A stretch of 64,000 bases of DNA from Oscarella lobularis (taxonomy: Eukaryota; Porifera; Homoscleromorpha; Homosclerophorida; Oscarellidae). Under the pieces are notes generated by a model. The model saw only the letters and a list, made by a program, of their open reading frames with translations, searched no databases and was not told the origin of the DNA. The stretch lies in NCBI RefSeq assembly GCF_947507565.1, contig NC_089176.1:3955882-4019881 (forward strand), given 5' to 3'. The first letter of the stretch is position 1. The number at the start of each line of letters is the position of its first letter. Below are positions 1 through 10,900 of this stretch, piece by piece. Made by a program: the position numbers and the translations under genes.

Positions 1-2
1 AG

Positions 3-3000
3 AAGACGCTCGAAGAGAAATTGACGGAAACGAAAGTGGCTCTTTCCGGCGAAGAGGACAAGACGAAGAATCTCTTGAAAACGAAAAACAAACACGAGCA
101 GACGATCGCCGACTTGGAAGAACGCCTTCGACGCGAAGAGAAATTGCGACAAGAATTAGAAAAAGAAAAACGACGTCTCGAAGCGGAAATACGGGACCTA
201 AAAGAACAATTAGAAAACGCAAGACAACAGGTAAAAAATCAATATCTTTCTTTTTTTATTTATTTTTGTGATGACGTCAGATTTCTGAACTTCAATCGAA
301 TTTGACGAAACGTGACGGGGAATTGACGTCGACTCTTCAGCGTCTCGACGAAGAATCGGCTTCGCGCGCGTCCTTGGAAAAAGCGAATCGCGAGTTGAAA
401 TCTCAAATTCAAGATCTTCAAGAGGATCTGGAGAACGAGCGTGCGCAGAAGGCGCGCGTCGAAAAGACGAAACGCGAATTGGGTCAAGAACTCGAGGGAC
501 TTCGCGACGAACTTTCCGAGACCACGAATCTCACGGAAGTGCAACAGGCTCAACAGCGCAAGCGCGAAGTCGAATTGGATCAATTGAAGAAGACGTTGGA
601 TCAGGAAGTGACGTCACGCGAAGTCGCCATCGCCGAAATGAAGCATCAGCATCAGAAAGCGTTGAGCGATTTGTCGGATCAGTTGGATTCAACGAGGCGT
701 AGTCTTGACAACGCGAAGAAACTCAAGGGCCAATCGGATGAGGATAAGAGTCAGCTGAGCGTGGATTTAGAAAAGGAGAGGCATCGCGTCACGGAAATGG
801 GGCGGAAGCAGAAAACCCTCGAAGGTCAGGTGCACGATTTGACGGCAAAGTGTTCGACGGCGGAACGCGATTTGGCCGAATTGCGCGCGTCCAATGAGAA
901 GGTGAAAATGGAGTTGGACAAAGCGTCGTCGGCGAGCGTCGATTTCGAGTCGCAATGCGCCCATTTGAGTCGCGAGAAACACAGTCTCGAGAATCAGATC
1001 AACGATTTGCAGGTAAGAACGAAGAGAGGAGAGTTCTATAGTGAAAAAATTAGCAGGTTTAGTCCCTATAAGCACTTAGACGCGTTTGCGAAGAGAGAGG
1101 AAAGTTCTATAGTAAAAATTTCACAGTAGACCCCCTTCCTTGAGCGTTCTGAGGAACACTGCGCCTGAGAAAAGACTAGGAGGAGTCTTTTAGAGGTAGA
1201 GGAACACTGAAACGCTATTTTAGATTACCCGTTTATAAGGAATTGAAAAGAAACGAATGTTTTTTAATGAGAAGTCTTGTGAGCTCGTTTAGAATCACCC
1301 CCCCTTTATAAGGAATCCTCTACTGTAGCTTTTTTAATAATGAGAAGTCTTTTAGAGGTAGAGAAACGCATTTATAAGGAGTCCTCTGTTCGGATTATTA
1401 AAATGAAAGATTTTGAATAGGCAGGCTTTCGTTCTCACGTGTACGCGTCATTTAGATTATTAATCCGCGAGGAGTTTATTAGAAAAACCATTATAGAAAA
1501 AATTAAATAGGCAGACTTAGTTCTCGCGTCCCTATTCCCCAGGATTCGCTGCGTCAAGAATCGCAAGCGAAAACGACGGCCCTTAGCAAACTACGCATGG
1601 CGGAAAGCGATCTCGATCGCGCCCAGGAGCTCCTCGACGAAGAGGAGGAGAACAAAGCGAATGCGACGCGTCAAACGACGACGCTTCAACAGCAGCTAAC
1701 CGAATCGCAGCAGCGCTTGAGCGAGGCGACGGCGAGCGTCGAGGATCTCGAAGGATTGAAGAAGAAATTGTATCGCGATATCGACGGGTTGAATGGGCGA
1801 ATCGACGAGCTGGAGACGGGGAATAAGAAGTTGGAGAAGTCGAAGAAGCGGCTCATGGGCGAGTTGGAGGATTTGGGTAAGGATTCCGAGATGCATCGCG
1901 CCGCTTTGACGGCACTCGAGAAGAAACAGAAGAAATTCGATCAGGTAAACCAGAGGAAATAATAATAATAATTAAAAATCAATAATATTTTTTATAGACT
2001 TTGAATGATGAGAAAGCGATTTCGGATAGACATGCTATGGAACGCGATGTGGCTCAAAGAGAGGCAAGGGAAGCGACTACAAAGGTAAAGATAGCAGAAA
2101 GACTATGACGTCACGACCTTATTTATATCAAAAGGCCATGAATTTGCAAAGGGAGTTGGAAGAACTTGAGTTCCGATTTTCCGAAGTGGAAAGATCTCGA
2201 AAACAGCTTCAGGTAATTGTCTAAGTTGCAACAATGTATCTAATTATTTTTCTTCAGGGTGAACTTGATGCTCAACTCGAGTCCAAAGATGACGTCGGAA
2301 AATCCGTAATTAAATTAAATAATTAATTAAATTAATTAAATTGTTTTCTTTAGATGCATGATTTGGAGAAAACGAAGCGTTTGCTCGAGGCTCAGCTCGA
2401 AGAGCAGAAAACGAATTTGGAGGAATTAGAAGACGAACTCCAATTGGCCGAAGACGCGAAACTTCGTCTGGAAGTCAACATGCAAGCGTTGAAAGCTCAA
2501 TTGGAGAAAGAACTCCAACAGAAAGAGGAGCAGAACGAGGAAGGTCGTCGAGGCGTCGTACGACAAGTAAGAGAAAAAGAGATTAATATATATTTATATT
2601 ATTATTATTATTATTATAGTTGCGCGAGTTGGAGAGCGAATTGGATGAGGAGAGAAAGACTAGAAGTCAAGCGGTTTCGGCGCGAAAGAAGTTGGAAGCC
2701 GAATTAAACGATTTGCAGTATCATTTGGATCAGATTACGAAGGAGAAGGAAGACGCCTACAAACAGATGAAGAAATATCAGGTATAGAGAAAAGGAGATT
2801 ATCATAAAATCAATTATTTTTTCTTTTAGAATCAGTCCAAGGATCTTAATCGCGAGTTGGATGACGTGCGATCGAATTTGAGTAGCGTTTCGACGCGCGC
2901 TAAGGACGCGGAGAGAAAGACGCGGAGTCTCGAAGGCGAGATACAGGCGCTTCAAGACGTAAGAAAGAGAAAAAAATCGTTTTTTGTTTTTTATTTATTT

Positions 3001-4678
3001 ATTTATTTATTTATTTATTTTAGAGTTTGTCTTCAGCTGAGCGAGGAAAACGTCAAGCTGAGACGGAGAGGGATGAATTACAGGATCAGCTTTCGGGAAA
3101 TCATCCTAAATTGTGAGAAAAATAGGCGGGAAAGTAGGCTCGAGGGTCCACCCTGTTGTCCGGTCTAACGCGCGCACGTATCCCTGCCAACAGTTGGCAG
3201 GGATGGCGCGCGCGCTAGAGTGGACCCTCAAGCCTGTAGCGGGAAAGTGGCTGTTCCATCGTTTTCTCTCTCTCCCAAGGCAATTGCTAACTGAAGAGAA
3301 AAAGAGATTGGAGTCGAAATTATTGGCTATGGAAGAGGATTCCGAAGAGTTGCAAGTCGAATTGGAACAAGTGAACGCTCAGCTTCGAAAAGCGACGATG
3401 CAGGTTTGCGATTAATTAATTTATAACGTCATTTATTATTTGTTTTTTTCCCGTTAGGTCGATAATGCGAATCAAGAACTCTATCACGAACGCTCGGCGT
3501 CGCAGAAAATGGAGACGGCGAAAATTGCGTTGGAGAAGGAATTGAAGGAGATGAAGTTGCGTTTGGAGGAGCTCGAAGACGGGTCGAGAAGTCGCGGGAA
3601 AATGGCGCTAGCGAATTTAGAAAAACGGCTGCACGCCGCCGAAGAAGAATTAGACTCTCGAACGAGGTAAAAAGAGGCGTACGTATCGTACGTAACGTAA
3701 CGCAAGGAGAGTGATGTCACAAAGGCAAGTGACCAATCAGGAGTTCTTGCGTTACGTAACGTAGCTTCCAAATATGGTCAAGGAGAGTGATGTCACAAAG
3801 GCTAGCGACCAATCATTACGTTGCTTTACGTTGCCAGTGTGAATCAGCCTTTATGGGCTCTAATACGTTATCTATTTTTGTGTAGAGAATGCAGCGGGGC
3901 TCTGAAGGCGAATCGGCGTCTGGAGAAGCGTATGAAGGATTTGATATTGCAGGCGGAGGACGAGAGACGTCACGCTGATCAGTACAAAGAGCAGGTGAGT
4001 GAATGAATTGAAGAGGAAGACAATCGAATTGTTTTTCGTAGGCGGATCGCATGAATTCGCGAGTTAGGAGCTTGAAACGTCAAGTAGACGAAGCGGTAAT
4101 AGTCATCTCTTAGAGGGAAAACGAACTACGTGTTTTTCTTTAGGAAGAAGAGGTGACTCGTATCAATACATCCAAGAGAAAACTTCAACGAGATTTGGAC
4201 GAAGCGATGGAGGAGAAGGAGCAGCTACGAATCGAACTTTCCAACGCCAAAGCGAAATCGTAAGGCGGGAAAAGAATTTTTTAATATTAAAATTCGTGGG
4301 AGGGTACTTGGAAGTTAATATTAAAGCTAATTATTTAATTAAATTAACTGGCTTAAGGACGTAACGTAAACTTCCATATATAGTCAACGAGAGTGACGTC
4401 ACAAAGGCAAGCGCCCAATCAAGATACGTTTTATAAGATGATTAATTACGGCACCTATTTATTGTTTTTTAAAATCTGACTTTTTTATTAATTAATTAAT
4501 ATGCGATTTTTTTTCTAGGGGACTTCGTTCGAGTCGTCATCTTGGGGGTTCGATATCGTCGCGATCCGGACGTCGATCGTACGACTGGGGTCGCGACGAG
4601 ACGGCGTTCGCCGACGGGAGCAGCGTGGCCAGCGGCGACAGTCGTTCTCACTCGCCTCAGAATCAGGACGAGTCGTAG
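3..4678 (+). CDS. Non-muscle myosin II heavy chain, coiled-coil tail (5' partial)
   Basis: This is the rod and tailpiece of a conventional myosin II heavy chain, the filament-forming part of the actin motor. The motor domain lies left of the window. I read 16 exons, beginning with 3-230, 281-1012, 1543-1944, 1998-2084, 2135-2212, 2258-2305, 2354-2566, 2620-2781 and 2830-2958, then 3024-3112, 3280-3403, 3458-3666, 3886-3994, 4042-4095, 4144-4259 and 4519-4678. Phases join cleanly to give about 979 residues of continuous heptad-rich coiled coil. The protein ends in a short non-helical tail rich in Ser, Arg and Asp, as in animal non-muscle myosins, where this tail is phosphorylated to control filament assembly. 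Most introns are near 50 bases; the three longer ones (1013-1542, 3667-3885, 4260-4518) are degenerate or carry repeats. The family call is very secure; non-muscle versus muscle type is inferred from the tailpiece. Confidence 0.93.
3126..3248. mobile_element. Fold-back MITE inside a myosin intron
   Basis: The intron at 3113-3279 contains a near-perfect hairpin. AGGCTCGAGGGTCCAC at 3136 pairs with its inverted partner ending at 3235, and an inner arm (ATCCCTGCCAAC/TTGGCAGGGAT) closes the centre. The 10-base string GCGGGAAAGT occurs on both sides (3126-3135 and 3239-3248) and looks like a target-site duplication of 7-10 bases. That size suits Mutator-like non-autonomous elements. No coding capacity is seen. 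Confidence 0.7.
3676..3835. repeat. Dispersed repeat with CArG, ATF-like and CCAAT motifs, two units
   Basis: Two imperfect units lie head to tail in a myosin intron. Each holds AAGGAGAGTGATGTCACAAA followed by a CCAATCA box, separated by runs of ACGTAACGT. The second unit is preceded by CCAAATATGG (3768-3777), a perfect CArG box of the kind bound by SRF. Related copies lie at 4357-4425 and 60395-60500. Confidence 0.75.
4357..4425. repeat. Second copy of the CArG/ATF/CCAAT dispersed repeat
   Basis: This diverged copy lies in the last myosin intron. It keeps GTAACGTAA, a degraded CArG-like string (CCATATATAG), TGACGTCA (4394-4401) and CCAATCA in the same order as the copies at 3676 and 60395. 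Confidence 0.65.
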
Positions 4679-4981
4679 GGAAAAGAATATTATGTTTTAG
4701 GGGTTGTCTTTGACATGGACAAGGTAAAAAGTGTGCGTGCGTGTCTTCGTTTTGTTTCTTTTCTTTTTTTGTAGTTGTATTGTGTTATATGTGCACGGGT
4801 GTCTAATATATTACGACTGCGAATTGACTGTCTTTGGGAAAATTATTGTAGTTTTGTGTTTAAGTTGATACGGAATACAAAACGTGCAATATACATAGAG
4901 CACGCTAAGAGGCGGAACTGAAGAGAAGTTGCAACGTGCGAAAGAAGCGTTCCCTTCTGATTTTCCTTTACGAGCGTCGAG
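4679..4981 (+). other. Myosin 3' UTR and intergenic gap
   Basis: About 300 bases without a gene separate the myosin stop from the next start codon. The stretch is T-rich after the stop and must hold the myosin polyadenylation site and the promoter of the UNC13D-like gene. I see no further structure. Confidence 0.5.
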
Positions 4982-7900
4982 ATGGCGACTTCGTATCGAC
5001 GTTCTCCGACTCTTTCTTGTATTCTTTATTGGAGTTTTGCTTGTTTTCGTTCGATTAGCTCATGTTTTTGCAGCGAGCGCCGAATCGAATCGATCGGGAT
5101 CCGATCTCTGGGCTCTCGTGCGTAGTCTCTATCGTCTCGGCATGTTCGGTCGCTTGAGAATACGGCACAAGTCGATTAGTCGCTCGACGAGAACGAAAGA
5201 GGAAGAAAACGCAAGGAAAACGAGATTTCTCTATCGACGGAAGGGGGTGGGGCTATATTCGCTATTTTGTACAGGGCCAAGCAGTTGGACGGAAGTTTCT
5301 TCGAGACGCTCAACGCCCAACACATCCAAGAGAACGAAATCGAAATAGAAGCGCCTCAAGTCGCGACGATATCGAATTTCACTTTTGATACTTTTTTCAC
5401 ACGGATTCTCTCCTTTAGGTTGAAAGTGATAAAAGCGGAGGAGACGACTATGGAGTCCCTTTCGATTATCTGACTATTGCACCTCTCTCGAGCAAAGAGG
5501 TAAGAAATATCGAAATTTTATTGCTCAGGTCACGTGGTATATATATATAACGTTTATTGAAGCTGGAAATAGCGTACAAATCTCTTCTCAAGACAGCGCA
5601 ATTTTGGCTCGGAGCCAAAGAAACGAGTATAGAAAAAATTCGAGACCAATGTCACGCGTACATGAAAAAGGTAAATAATTTTTATTTAATGAGTCTACGG
5701 TATATATTTCTGCGCAGGTTTTCGATGTCGATGAAAGGCAGCACTCTGATTGGCTTAGCTGGACTAAAACCCACGTAAAAGTAAGGATCACGTGATATCT
5801 AATTAAAAAATTAATGATTTGTTTTAGCCTCCTAAACAATTTGTTCGCGTTTCTATCATTGAAGGTCGTAATCTTCCTCCAAAGGATCCAAACGGTATTT
5901 TCCTAATTAATTTTGTCAATATTTTTATTAACTTTGATTTTTAGGTTTGAGTGATCCGTATTGTATTTTGGGCGTCGTTCGACTCGATCCGGGCATGTTG
6001 GACGGGAAATCGAAAACGAAACACGTGAAGGATCTCGTGAAAGACGAATCGAAATTGGCGACAACAGCCGTCATTCCGACAACTCTCAATCCCAAATGGA
6101 ACGAACAGTTTGATATGTACGAAAGAATGAAGTTGAAGACGTTGGAAAAAATTTGAAATTTTAGTGATATCGAAGACGTGAAAAAGGAATACATTCAAAT
6201 AGACATATGGTTACAACAATAACAAATTATTTTAATTAATAAATGAGTTCTATGTTGAATAGGGATTCCGATTCTGAGGAAAATATTGGTGACGCAATAA
6301 AGAATATCAAGAAAGTTCAAGGGTTATTTGGCTTGAAAAGGTGAGCAGCTTAGTCTCTTTGTCACGTGAGAGTCCACGTGGGGCCCTAGATACTTTCGTC
6401 AAATTGCCCAGACGACTGTTGGCGGAACGGAAGACGATTTTATGGGAAGAGCGCATATTCCCCTCAAGGTCAATGTCATAGCTATTAATTGAATTATTTT
6501 AATCAATTTTGCGCTACTAGGAAATTTCTTCTGATGGATTCGAAGGGTGGATTCAGATTCGCACGCGACGACAGCGACCGAAAAAGGGCGAAATATTCGT
6601 CAGAATTCAACTGATGGCCGACAGCAAAGTAAGAGCTATGACGTCAGTCGTTATTTATTTATTTATTTATTTTCTCTAGTCGACGAAATCCGATGAAGCG
6701 TTCGATGAACACAGAAAAATTCGTCGACAATTCGTCCATCACGAAGCGACGCAATTACGAGACGTATGTAAAAGATAACCTTTATTATTTTCATTGATTA
6801 TTGATTTTTAGAGGGGAGGAGAAGGTGCAACATGTAGCTGGAATGGGCAGTTGAGCAATCACGCCTCCGATCTTCTGAATCAACACGCCATTCAAACAGG
6901 CGTAACCGACCTCGAAGTGGCAATCACGTGCATAAATAAAAAATAAATAAATAATGTTAATTAATACGATGGCGTTTCTTTCAGGGATTGGATTGTTACG
7001 GCTGAATACAATGAGAAGCACGGGGTCCGGGGTTCTTCTTTGTTGCAAGCGTTGACGCGTCTCGAAGGGGAGTGGGAAAAAGTCGTAGCGCTTCAAAGGG
7101 ATCCTCTTGATGAATTAGGGAAAGATAAGGCACGTGATCAACGCTAATGATATTAATTATAAATTATTAATTAAGACGGATAAATTGGTCGCTTCTATTG
7201 ATTCGTACCGGAAGTGGGCTCGAAAGATTTTGGTCAAATTTAGACACGTTTTTTCGGCGACAAGGAAGGATAGTCCTCAAAGATTTCTTGCTTTTTTGCA
7301 GTGAGTGTGGGCGAGCTCCTCCTCCCCCTTTCTCCCTCAATTTTTTTTCTATCAGATGCCTTCTCTTGTCTTTTAATCTACCCGTCGCGAAAATTCACCT
7401 TTGGGAGAACGATTTTGTGACTTTTGTTGAATCAGCTGTTTCAGTAATTAATTAGATAAATTTTTAATTTTTTATTGAGTTGTGCGAACAATAGGAATCG
7501 GCTCAATATTGGTTTACGCAACGTTACGCAGTTGCGCAGCCTATAGTGGAGGTAGGTTATATAATCCATAATTAAAAATTAATTTTATATATATTATTAA
7601 GTCTGAACAAAATGAGGTTTTGTCTTTGGTTGAGTTTGCTCACGATTGCGTTGTGGAGTTGTACAGAGCTCGTCAACTTGATAAAATCGTTTTTAAAAGG
7701 TAGTTTCCGGGTTTTGAGTGTCGCAAAACGAAAAATGTGTCTAGATTACATATTTGCTTTTTTCAAATCACTTTTAAACAAATCGAAAAATTGGTGAGAG
7801 TCGCGAGAAAATTTTTTAATTAATTAAAATAGGATTTTTCTCATTTTCAGCTGTCTCCTATCGTCGAACTTCGCATTCAAAATGCAACGAAACATTTGAC

Positions 7901-10900
7901 AACGTTGTCTTTCGATTCGGACGAATTCGTCGAAGTTGCAACGGCTACATTCAAGCTCTATCTCACCATCAAAGAAACGTTTTCACTTCGAGCCGAATTA
8001 CCAATAGAGTGAGTTCGAAATACGACTCAAAAGGGAAACGCTTTGAAGCGTTTTCCTCCCCAAGGTTGCTTGCACAGGTCGAGTTGTTTTCCATGCACAA
8101 ATCCTTCAAGGCGTTGGTCATGCATTGGCTTACGTTGACGTTCAAAAAAGCGAGGAATCGCATCAATCGCGCGCTCGACTTAGACAAGGTGGGGAGCGCG
8201 AAATAAAATGAAAAAAACGCTTATTTTATTTTTTAGATTGAATCATTGAGTGATTCCGTCAAACATTCCAGTTCAGCTGTCGACACAGCTACTCTTCTAG
8301 GCCAGGTATGGTATAAAAGAAACAGAGACCATATGCAAATTCCTTTTTCTAGATGATTTTAAGGTGGAGTACTGGGGTACCCCGCCCCCTTTGATTTCTA
8401 GCAAAATAAAACAATTTTGACCAGTGTCTCTGTATCGCTCGTACGTGTCTTACCTCAGCATACATCTACAGCAGCTGTCTTGGCTCTAAAAAAATCAGCG
8501 AACCCGCTATTCGGCGTCAAAAACATGCGGTCTTGCCCGTTCGAGAGCCCTCTCTTCCTTTCGTGATGGTTTCGAAGCGTCCATCGATGCGATTTCGCGT
8601 TTTTCTTTCTAAAAAGCACAATCCTTGTTAGCCAAAGTATTTTTTACTTCGTTTCTTGACCATGTTGCGATTTCGAAGTGGCCGATCGGTCGAGTAAAGA
8701 GGTTTTTGAGCGAAAAGCCTAACTATGGGCGAGGTCCAATGTATCCCGTATACGATTGTCTTTCAATGGACTTTCTTCGTCGAAGAGCGACTTAGCCTTC
8801 GCGATTTGACCGTTGCCAGGTCGCCATTTTGGAAGTCACGAGATAAACGAAGAAGAAGGTGAGCTTTTGTGTTCGATTGTTTCGCGTAATCGCGATCGCA
8901 CAAATCACTAAAAAACGCAAGAAAAGGGCATGCCCAACACCGTTACTGATGTTTGGCGATGAATTTCGACCAGCCAGGGAGTAAATTCGTGACGTTTTGT
9001 GGCTGTTTTGAAGGGGTAACGCCCTCGTTTGTTTTGTTCAACTTTTTGCCGTGTGCGGGGGAAAGTGCTGGTTATTATTAGTTACACGACGGCACAAACA
9101 TTGAACTGCAAACCTATTCTCTATCTATTTCATGCGTGTCCTAATCTCCCTCATGCTCGTCCTCCGAAATATCACTGTACAACACAGACTCAATATCTTC
9201 TACACTAAACCCTCTAAACGAACTATCACTATCATCTTCTACCACAGAATTATCAACATTACGTACAGATACTTGTTCACATGCACTTTCCCCTTGGACG
9301 GCAACTTGAACAGCCACGTCGTCCTCATCGGAAGAGTACTCCACGTAGTGCCCTAAATATTATTTATAAAATATCCTTTTATATATATGACAATTGCTTC
9401 ACCTTGGAATCGCTTCCTTTTAGATTTCCTGAGGGGCACTGGAGCCTCGTCCTCCGATGAAGAATCGGCAGCCGGTGATGGTTGTCGCCTACGCCTCACA
9501 GAAGCCGTCGTTCGCTCTTTGCCCTTTCTCCTTCCCCTGCGACCTGGAGCCGTAGCCTCCCTTTCCTGTGGCCTCTCAGGCGGTGCCTCACCCCCAAACC
9601 CGCCAGCCTCGTACGTCGGGCCTTCCCTTCTTTCCAGATGGTCTTGCGTTTGCGCTGTCTTCTTTTTCAATTTTGCCCTTCTTTTTTTGTTCTCTACTGT
9701 TGCCTTTATTTTGCTGGCAGAAATCCTTTTGGCGTCTATTTCCTTGAAATGATCCAAAGAATGCGTTCCTGGTGAACATCTCATTTCTTGAAGGAGCCGA
9801 GCAAAAACAGTGGAGCCATTGTTGAATTGCGCAGCAGCAATTCTTGCAGCTATTAGTATAGACGATGCTCCACGGTGTTTTGCTTTTGGGGCAAATGTCC
9901 ATAGCGTGTTATGGAATGACTCGTTGGAATTCTGAGTATGCCCGTCCTTGCACCTTTCCAAAAGACTTTCGTCCGATAGACGCTCAAACAAGCCAAGCAA
10001 CTCGTGGAAGAAACAATGCGGAAGTGTCCGATTGTCGTCCTGCTTATACTTGTTCTCCCCAGTTGCCTGATCTTTCTGCCAGCGACACCATGAATCTTCA
10101 CCTACTGGGCAGTATTGGTGCTGCTCTGCCTCCGTCTTTGGACAGCTGTCATGATTGTGCACATGTCCCTCTGATGGTTTCCTAGCTTTTCTCTTCCTTC
10201 TGGCATCGTCCACATCCTTCGGGCGACAGGTATGATAGAGTACGGCCATGATATCTCTTTTCATTGCTCCAACATTACCCAAGTTTCGCTTGATTGCGTA
10301 GCCGTAGTACGTGCTCAACCGATTCATTGCTATTTTCGTTAGACGACCTTTCCCGCCAACCGATCCTCCGTCCTCCAAAACGACTTTTTTAGACGTGTTG
10401 ACGTAATTCCTCAGGTTGCTACCCATTCGCTTGTGTACATGGCCTACGCAATCAAGTTTTCTCACTTCTTTTCCCGGGCCGTAAATGTTTTCAACGTAGT
10501 TGAAAGCTTTTGAATCTCCGTCGCCGATGAATGTAGTGTACCGCAACTTGTGCTTTTTTACAGACCGTCCAAAGACTTCTTTTGCTCCTTCAGCCTCCAT
10601 AGACGCTGCGGAACCTTTGTAGTTTTTCTGGCACATAGGATGGTGTTTTCGGTACCAGTTCAAATACTCGATGCTGTTCTTGTCGATTCCGCTTCTTTCT
10701 TTCAGCTGGCAGCCTCGGCAGTAGGTGCACAAAAGCTGAAAGTCGATGACATAGCCATTCAATACCGCTGCTTGCACACCGTAGTGTGAAGAATGGCCAC
10801 GTTTTGCCCAAGTGCCGTCGTATGAAACGGCAGCGTCAATGACTTCTCCTGCCTGGGCGTTTTGTGACTTGCGATAATCTTGAACAGCGCGAGAAGCGGA

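Noticed and set aside
1013-1542. Possible extra exon in the long myosin intron
   Set aside because: The in-frame continuation lacks heptad p attern and exon 3 joins exon 2 in phase without it; the stretch consists of degenerate internal repeats.
9387-9775. Plus-strand open frames over the transposase C-terminus
   Set aside because: They mirror the minus-strand transposase, which has catalytic motifs and a consistent intron; the plus frames have no family features.
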